Below are positions 38,844 through 42,064 of a stretch of 42,064 nt of DNA, in pieces; position 1 is the stretch's first letter, and each line of letters starts with the position of its first letter. The position numbers and the translations under genes are program-made. Source of the stretch: a virus; IMG/VR virus record IMGVR_UViG_3300005288_000095, positions 1 to 42,064 of that record; one strand, written 5' to 3'. The notes under the pieces are model-generated. The model did no database searches. It saw nothing but the letters and a program-made list of their open reading frames with translations, and was not told where the DNA came from.

Positions 38844-38879
38844 TGGAGGCCCTGAGGAATCGGGGCCTCCAAAGTTTTT
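38844..38879 (+). terminator. Rho-independent terminator
   Basis: TGGAGGCCC / GGGCCTCCA stem (9 bp), 10-base loop, then AAGTTTTTC. Ends the paralogue A unit. Confidence 0.85.
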
Positions 38880-38890
38880 CGGCATCGGGC

Positions 38891-38920
38891 TTTACTTCTC
38901 TTCTGCATCCAGGGTATAGT
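38891..38920 (+). promoter_or_regulatory. Phage promoter P5
   Basis: TTTACT, 18-base spacer ending ATCCAGGG, TATAGT. It is followed by CACCACGACACAACGAAC and drives paralogue B. Confidence 0.8.
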
Positions 38921-38972
38921 TCTATTCATCAGCTCCACACCACGACACAACGAACACCACGGAGGCACCAAA

Positions 38973-39578
38973 ATGAACGCAAAGCTCACCGCCAAAGAGA
39001 CCGCACTCATGACGGCAATCGCCGCTAACCACTTCAGCTTCTTCGACCAGGGTCTGGTTGACGGGTCTGGCATCTGGACCGAATGCATGACCGACGAAAT
39101 CGCAGGTCACAAGGTCTACAAGGTTTCCGACTCGCAGCGCGGAGTTGCCACCGTCATCGCCTCCCTCGGTCGCAAGGGTCTCCTGCTCACCGATACCAAC
39201 GAAGACGGAGCCTGGACCGAGCTCACGGCAGCCGGGGAAGCCTGGATCACCGAGCACAACGGCCAGTCGGACCGCGAGGTACAGGAAGCAGCAGTCGCCG
39301 AGCGCATGGCCCCCAAGGTTGTGAACCCCGAAGCCAAGCACCCGGGAGAGACCACCGAGGCCAACGAGACCTTCGCAGTCAGCGAATGGGCAGACGAAGA
39401 CGAGACCGAGTGGGTCTCGACCGCATTCGCCGATGGCTCCTCCACCCTCCGCCGTCGCCGCCAGGTATCCGGCGCATGGCGCACCGACTTCTGGGGCACC
39501 ACGGCCGACGGCAAGAAGGTCTCCATCCTCTCCAGGGACGCCAAGGCAGCCCGGGAAGCCGGAACCTTCACCATCTAG
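38973..39578 (+). CDS. Winged-helix-like protein, paralogue B
   Basis: Two hundred one residues. N-terminal helical/winged part: ETALMTAIAANHFSFFDQGL, RGVATVIASLGRKGLLLTD. C-terminal VSEWADEDETEWVSTAFADG and RRRRQVSGAWRTDFWGTTAD align by eye with paralogue A, though the N-terminal parts differ. ATG 38973 follows GGAGG in the leader. Conserved W-x-D-E-x-E...D-G-S...R-R...V-S-G-x-W-R-T-D-x-W-G domain of unknown function, possibly DNA or protein binding. Confidence 0.78.
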   Translation: MNAKLTAKETALMTAIAANHFSFFDQGLVDGSGIWTECMTDEIAGHKVYKVSDSQRGVATVIASLGRKGLLLTDTNEDGAWTELTAAGEAWITEHNGQSDREVQEAAVAERMAPKVVNPEAKHPGETTEANETFAVSEWADEDETEWVSTAFADGSSTLRRRRQVSGAWRTDFWGTTADGKKVSILSRDAKAAREAGTFTI

Positions 39579-39588
39579 CACCCTCCGA

Positions 39589-39616
39589 AGGAGAGGCCCG
39601 GAGACGGGCTTCTCCT
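39589..39616 (+). terminator. Terminator-like hairpin
   Basis: AGGAGAGGCCCG / CGGGCTTCTCCT, 12-bp stem with one G-U pair and GAGA loop, four bases before promoter P6. T tract absent. Confidence 0.6.
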
Positions 39617-39620
39617 AGGA

Positions 39621-39650
39621 TTAGGTTCTCTTCTGCATCTAGGGTATAGT
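39621..39650 (+). promoter_or_regulatory. Phage promoter P6
   Basis: TTAGGT, 18-base spacer ending ATCTAGGG, TATAGT. It is followed by ACCTCGACACAACGGAG and drives the 39694 gene. Confidence 0.82.
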
Positions 39651-39693
39651 TGAGTTTACCAAGCAAGACCACCTCGACACAACGGAGAACGAA

Positions 39694-39960
39694 ATGAACA
39701 CCTTCACCGCAGCCCAGACCGACGTAGCCAAGATCTTCGCGGAGATCCGCAAGGCCAACGAAGCGGAAGGCCTCGGCACCCTGGTCTCCAACACCGGCAA
39801 CGTATGGATGGGCAAGAACACCATCTGGTACGAGATCCAGGATCACGCAAACGGTCTCCTCTGGTGGGTCATGATCAACGACACCCCTGACCGCTACAGA
39901 TTCTACACCGTATTCGCCGAGGACGAGCGGGACCGGGCCGAGAAGGACCAGGCCGAGTAA
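39694..39960 (+). CDS. Small protein of 88 residues, unknown function
   Basis: FTAAQTDVAKIFAEIRKANE, then VWMGKNTIWYEIQDHANGLL and an acidic end (AEDERDRAEKDQAE). Beta hairpins after an N-terminal helix. ATG 39694 is six bases after GGAG in the phage leader. Trp-rich beta segment could bind a ligand; no family recognised. Confidence 0.76.
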   Translation: MNTFTAAQTDVAKIFAEIRKANEAEGLGTLVSNTGNVWMGKNTIWYEIQDHANGLLWWVMINDTPDRYRFYTVFAEDERDRAEKDQAE

Positions 39961-39967
39961 GCTAGCC

Positions 39968-39991
39968 GGGAGGCCCCTACGGGGGTCTCCC
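39968..39991 (+). terminator. Hairpin with TACG tetraloop
   Basis: GGGAGGCCCC / GGGGTCTCCC, 10-bp stem with a single G-U pair closed by C(TACG)G, an extra-stable loop type. A second CCCCC/GGGGG hairpin follows at 39993-40004. Terminator or message-end structure. Confidence 0.65.
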
Positions 39992-40061
39992 TCCCCCTCG
40001 GGGGACTTGTGAACACCCTGAGGCGCACGCAGTTACCACGCACACCACGAAAGCAGGAACC

Positions 40062-40565
40062 ATGTCTGAGAACATCATCACCATCCCCGCACGACACATT
40101 ACCGCTGGCGACCACTTCTGGGGCTGGGTAGTGTTCAGCCTGAAGAACCTCCCCGATGGCGGCAGGGAGTTCAACCTCTGCATCCCCCGCACCACTACCA
40201 CCCAGACCATCACGGTAAAGGCAGACCAGCTCGACAGCGTCTCGTATCCCGTCTCCCAGCGTGGGGACAGCCACGCCCCCAACCGGCGGAACGAGCTCCT
40301 CGGTCTCCCTCGGGAGGAGCCTCCGGTATACGTCGAGCCGGAGCCCATCGCGGTCTACCCTGCGGGAACGAAGATTGGCGCAGTGCGGCACTGGGACCGG
40401 GGTCAGAAGGTAGTCTTCCACTGCCCAACCCACCCGCATAAGACCTACATGAGCAAGGACCCTTACTTCTCCAACTGGTTCTCGAGCACCCCCGGCGAGG
40501 GCTGCCAGTGCAGCATCCACGAGTACGTCGTCAGCATTGACTACAAGCCGACCCGGAACGGCTGA
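40062..40565 (+). CDS. Protein of 167 residues, unknown function
   Basis: IITIPARHITAGDHFWGWVV, then QTITVKADQLDSVSYPVSQR and PTHPHKTYMSKDPYFSNWF, ending CQCSIHEYVVSIDY with a C-x-C. Beta-rich N terminus and middle Pro linker. ATG 40062 follows AAAGCAGGA. No family recognised. Its stop adjoins promoter P7. Confidence 0.76.
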   Translation: MSENIITIPARHITAGDHFWGWVVFSLKNLPDGGREFNLCIPRTTTTQTITVKADQLDSVSYPVSQRGDSHAPNRRNELLGLPREEPPVYVEPEPIAVYPAGTKIGAVRHWDRGQKVVFHCPTHPHKTYMSKDPYFSNWFSSTPGEGCQCSIHEYVVSIDYKPTRNG

Positions 40566-40595
40566 TTAGGTACTCTTCTACATCTAGCGTATAGT
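40566..40595 (+). promoter_or_regulatory. Phage promoter P7
   Basis: TTAGGT, 18-base spacer ending ATCTAGCG, TATAGT, immediately after the TGA of the upstream gene. It drives the DUF932 gene. Confidence 0.82.
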
Positions 40596-40598
40596 TAC

Positions 40599-40630
40599 GT
40601 GCAGGTGGTCGTCACCCCGGCCACCTGCAC
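40599..40630 (+). promoter_or_regulatory. 5' leader hairpin of the DUF932 message
   Basis: GTGCAGGTGG / CCACCTGCAC, perfect 10-bp stem with a 12-base loop, beginning about where the P7 transcript should start. A 5'-terminal stem-loop would protect the RNA from decay. Confidence 0.6.
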
Positions 40631-40657
40631 CCCGCACACAGACAAGGAACCAGCACA

Positions 40658-41662
40658 ATGCACAACCTCGATATCACCAACGGTGTAGCAAGCTTCGTCT
40701 CGGCTCGTGAAGACGCATGGCACGCCATGGGCGAAGTCCTCCCCGATTCGTTCACCGCCGAAGAGGCTCTGAAGTACGGCAAGCTCGGGGGATGGAACCT
40801 CCGCAAGACCGCACTCTTCACGGAGGTCGACGGCAAGAAGATCCTCACCCCGGACATGTACGCAGTGGTCCGCAACAACCCTGTAGTCAAGGGGCAGCGA
40901 GATGTCCTCGGCGTCGTCGGCAACAAGTACACGATCATCCAGAACGAGGACCTGGCGACCCTGCTGAACGCTCTCGTCGATGAGAGCGGGGCACACTTCG
41001 AGACCGCCGGAGCGATCGACGGAGGCCGCAAGGTCTTCATCACGATGAAGCTCCCTGGCAACATCAAGATCGGTGGAGTCGACCGCGTCGACAACTACAT
41101 CGCCATCATGACCTCTCACGACGGCACGACCTCTACCCAGATCATGGTGACGCCGATCCGCATCGTCTGCCAGAACACCCTCAACATGGCATTCAACGGA
41201 GCCAAGCACGCTGGAGTCTTCCGCGTCCGCCACACCGTCGGTGCCCACAAGATCATGCTGCAGCAAGCACGTGAGGCTCTGGACTTCACCTTCGACTTCA
41301 TCGAGGACTTCCAGGCCGACGCCGAGAAGCTGATCAACACGACGATGACGCAGCTCCAGTTCGAGGAGATCATCCACGAGGCATTCGGCGCACCGGCCGA
41401 CGCTCCCCTCGGGACGCTGACTCGTACGGAGAACAAGCTCGACACGATGATGAATCTGTACGCCGACGCCAACACTCAGGAGGGCATCCGGGGCACTGCA
41501 TGGGCAGGGCTCAACGCTCTCACCGAGTGGTACGATCACTTCTCCCACGTCCGTGGTGCGGGAGTAAACACCGGCACGGAGGAAGTCCTGCGCTCCCGCC
41601 GAGCCTTGCTCGACCCGTCCTTCAAGAACCAGGCACTCAAAATGATGATGGAGTTGGTCTAA
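40658..41662 (+). CDS. DUF932 phage/plasmid-like protein
   Basis: Three hundred thirty-four residues. Features of the DUF932/TIGR03299 group: SAREDAWHAMGEVLPDSFTA at the start, GVVGNKYTIIQNEDLATLL, DNYIAIMTSHDGTTSTQIMV, and TPIRIVCQNTLNMAF. The family is common in plasmids and actinophages; its biochemical role is unknown, though it is often near replication or recombination genes. ATG 40658 follows AAGGA. It abuts the membrane protein gene. Confidence 0.88.
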   Translation: MHNLDITNGVASFVSAREDAWHAMGEVLPDSFTAEEALKYGKLGGWNLRKTALFTEVDGKKILTPDMYAVVRNNPVVKGQRDVLGVVGNKYTIIQNEDLATLLNALVDESGAHFETAGAIDGGRKVFITMKLPGNIKIGGVDRVDNYIAIMTSHDGTTSTQIMVTPIRIVCQNTLNMAFNGAKHAGVFRVRHTVGAHKIMLQQAREALDFTFDFIEDFQADAEKLINTTMTQLQFEEIIHEAFGAPADAPLGTLTRTENKLDTMMNLYADANTQEGIRGTAWAGLNALTEWYDHFSHVRGAGVNTGTEEVLRSRRALLDPSFKNQALKMMMELV

Positions 41663-42040
41663 ATGCGTCTCGACCCGTTCACTTCCCTTGCTACTCTCTT
41701 CGTCCTTCTCCTCCTGATCGGGGGATCCGTATGGCTCGTATGGTACCTTCGCCACGGACGACGATCGGCAGCGGAGAAGGCCCGTTTGGCAAACGAAGAG
41801 CTGCAGCGTCTCCTCCCCGACAGGGTTGGCCCCTACGAAGCGTCGGCCTACGCCATCAACCACAAGCTCGACGGCCGAGAGGCAGCAGCTCGTCACATGT
41901 ACGGACAGGCAGTCGGCTGGAAGCGTCAGGCCATGGAGGACTACGACCACAACGAGATCGTCCAGGCTACCTGGCTTGCCGAGGCTGATCGGGCAATAGC
42001 TCGCAGCCGCCGTTGGCCACAGGACCAGACTCTCTTCTGA
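41663..42040 (+). CDS. Small membrane-anchored protein, unknown function
   Basis: One hundred twenty-five residues. Hydrophobic helix at ~7-27 (SLATLFVLLLLIGGSVWLV) followed by the basic R-H-G-R-R-S, so the N terminus is likely outside and the C-terminal ~95 residues cytoplasmic. The tail has HKLDGREAAARHMYGQAVGW and DYDHNEIVQATWLAEAD helices. ATG 41663 directly follows the DUF932 stop; GGAG is nine bases upstream. Two dozen bases beyond the stop begin AAAAGAGGCCCC, possibly the left half of a terminator outside the window. Confidence 0.75.
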   Translation: MRLDPFTSLATLFVLLLLIGGSVWLVWYLRHGRRSAAEKARLANEELQRLLPDRVGPYEASAYAINHKLDGREAAARHMYGQAVGWKRQAMEDYDHNEIVQATWLAEADRAIARSRRWPQDQTLF

Positions 42041-42064
42041 GCACAGCAAAAGAGGCCCCACACC

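Noticed and set aside
40595-42061. 488-codon minus-strand frame
   Set aside because: Antisense to the DUF932 gene and membrane protein gene; low-complexity Val/Leu/Asp composition typical of shadows.
1-42064. tRNA genes, integrase, insertion sequences
   Set aside because: No cloverleaf-like TTCRANNC with acceptor pairing, no tyrosine or serine recombinase catalytic motifs, and no terminal repeats flanking a transposase-like gene were seen by eye.

Overview
This window is part of a double-stranded DNA bacteriophage genome, most likely a long-tailed siphovirus infecting a high-GC actinobacterium. The evidence is the GC-rich third codon positions, frequent GTG and TTG starts, 1 to 29 base gene overlaps, an HK97-type head module, a flexible-tail module and many very small zinc-knuckle genes. 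The host genus cannot be read from the sequence. No tRNA, integrase or insertion sequence was recognised.

Left arm, 1 to about 20161, all on the minus strand (transcribed right to left). In transcription order it holds a small Cys/His protein that may be the terminase small subunit (20161-19568); a run of about sixteen small, mostly unknown genes including a MazG-like pyrophosphohydrolase (19415-14123); terminase large subunit; portal; MuF-like protein; an acidic Pro/Glu-rich repeat protein; a protease-scaffold protein; a DUF2190-type decoration protein; major capsid protein; four head-tail connector or terminator genes; major tail protein; tail assembly chaperones with a -1 frameshift at TTTTTTG; and the start of the tape measure gene, which runs off the left edge.

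Central hub, 20162 to 20751. A 590-base gene-free divergent region carries two opposed blocks of GAGGTACG / CGTACCTC repeats, further inverted repeats and AT-rich DNA. It looks like a replication origin, a major operator, or both.

Right arm, 20752 to the end, all on the plus strand. First come replication and recombination genes: VRR-NUC nuclease, SNF2-like helicase, HNH protein, primase-helicase, DUF2800 (Cas4/RecB-like) exonuclease, DUF2815 ssDNA-binding protein and a family A DNA polymerase. Small genes, including an orphan HicA-like protein, lie between them. Next, 32343-38083 is a compact six-gene island that reads as a thymidine hypermodification pathway: a Rossmann/methyltransferase-like protein, a 5-hmdU kinase helical-domain (aGPT-Pplase) protein, a thymidylate-synthase-like hydroxymethylase fused to an Nmad1-like domain, a second aGPT-Pplase / amino acid:DNA transferase-like protein, a fold-type II PLP enzyme and a P-loop kinase. 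The final part is a set of small genes, each with its own terminator and a strongly conserved phage promoter (TTAGGT, 18 bases, TATAGT), followed by a DUF932 gene and a small membrane protein.

Inferred workflow: dUMP is hydroxymethylated, 5-hmdU is placed in DNA by the phage polymerase, hydroxymethyl groups are phosphorylated on DNA, the phosphate is displaced by an amino acid or amine, and the adduct is remodelled by the PLP enzyme and possibly the methyltransferase-like protein. The product would probably protect phage DNA from host nucleases.
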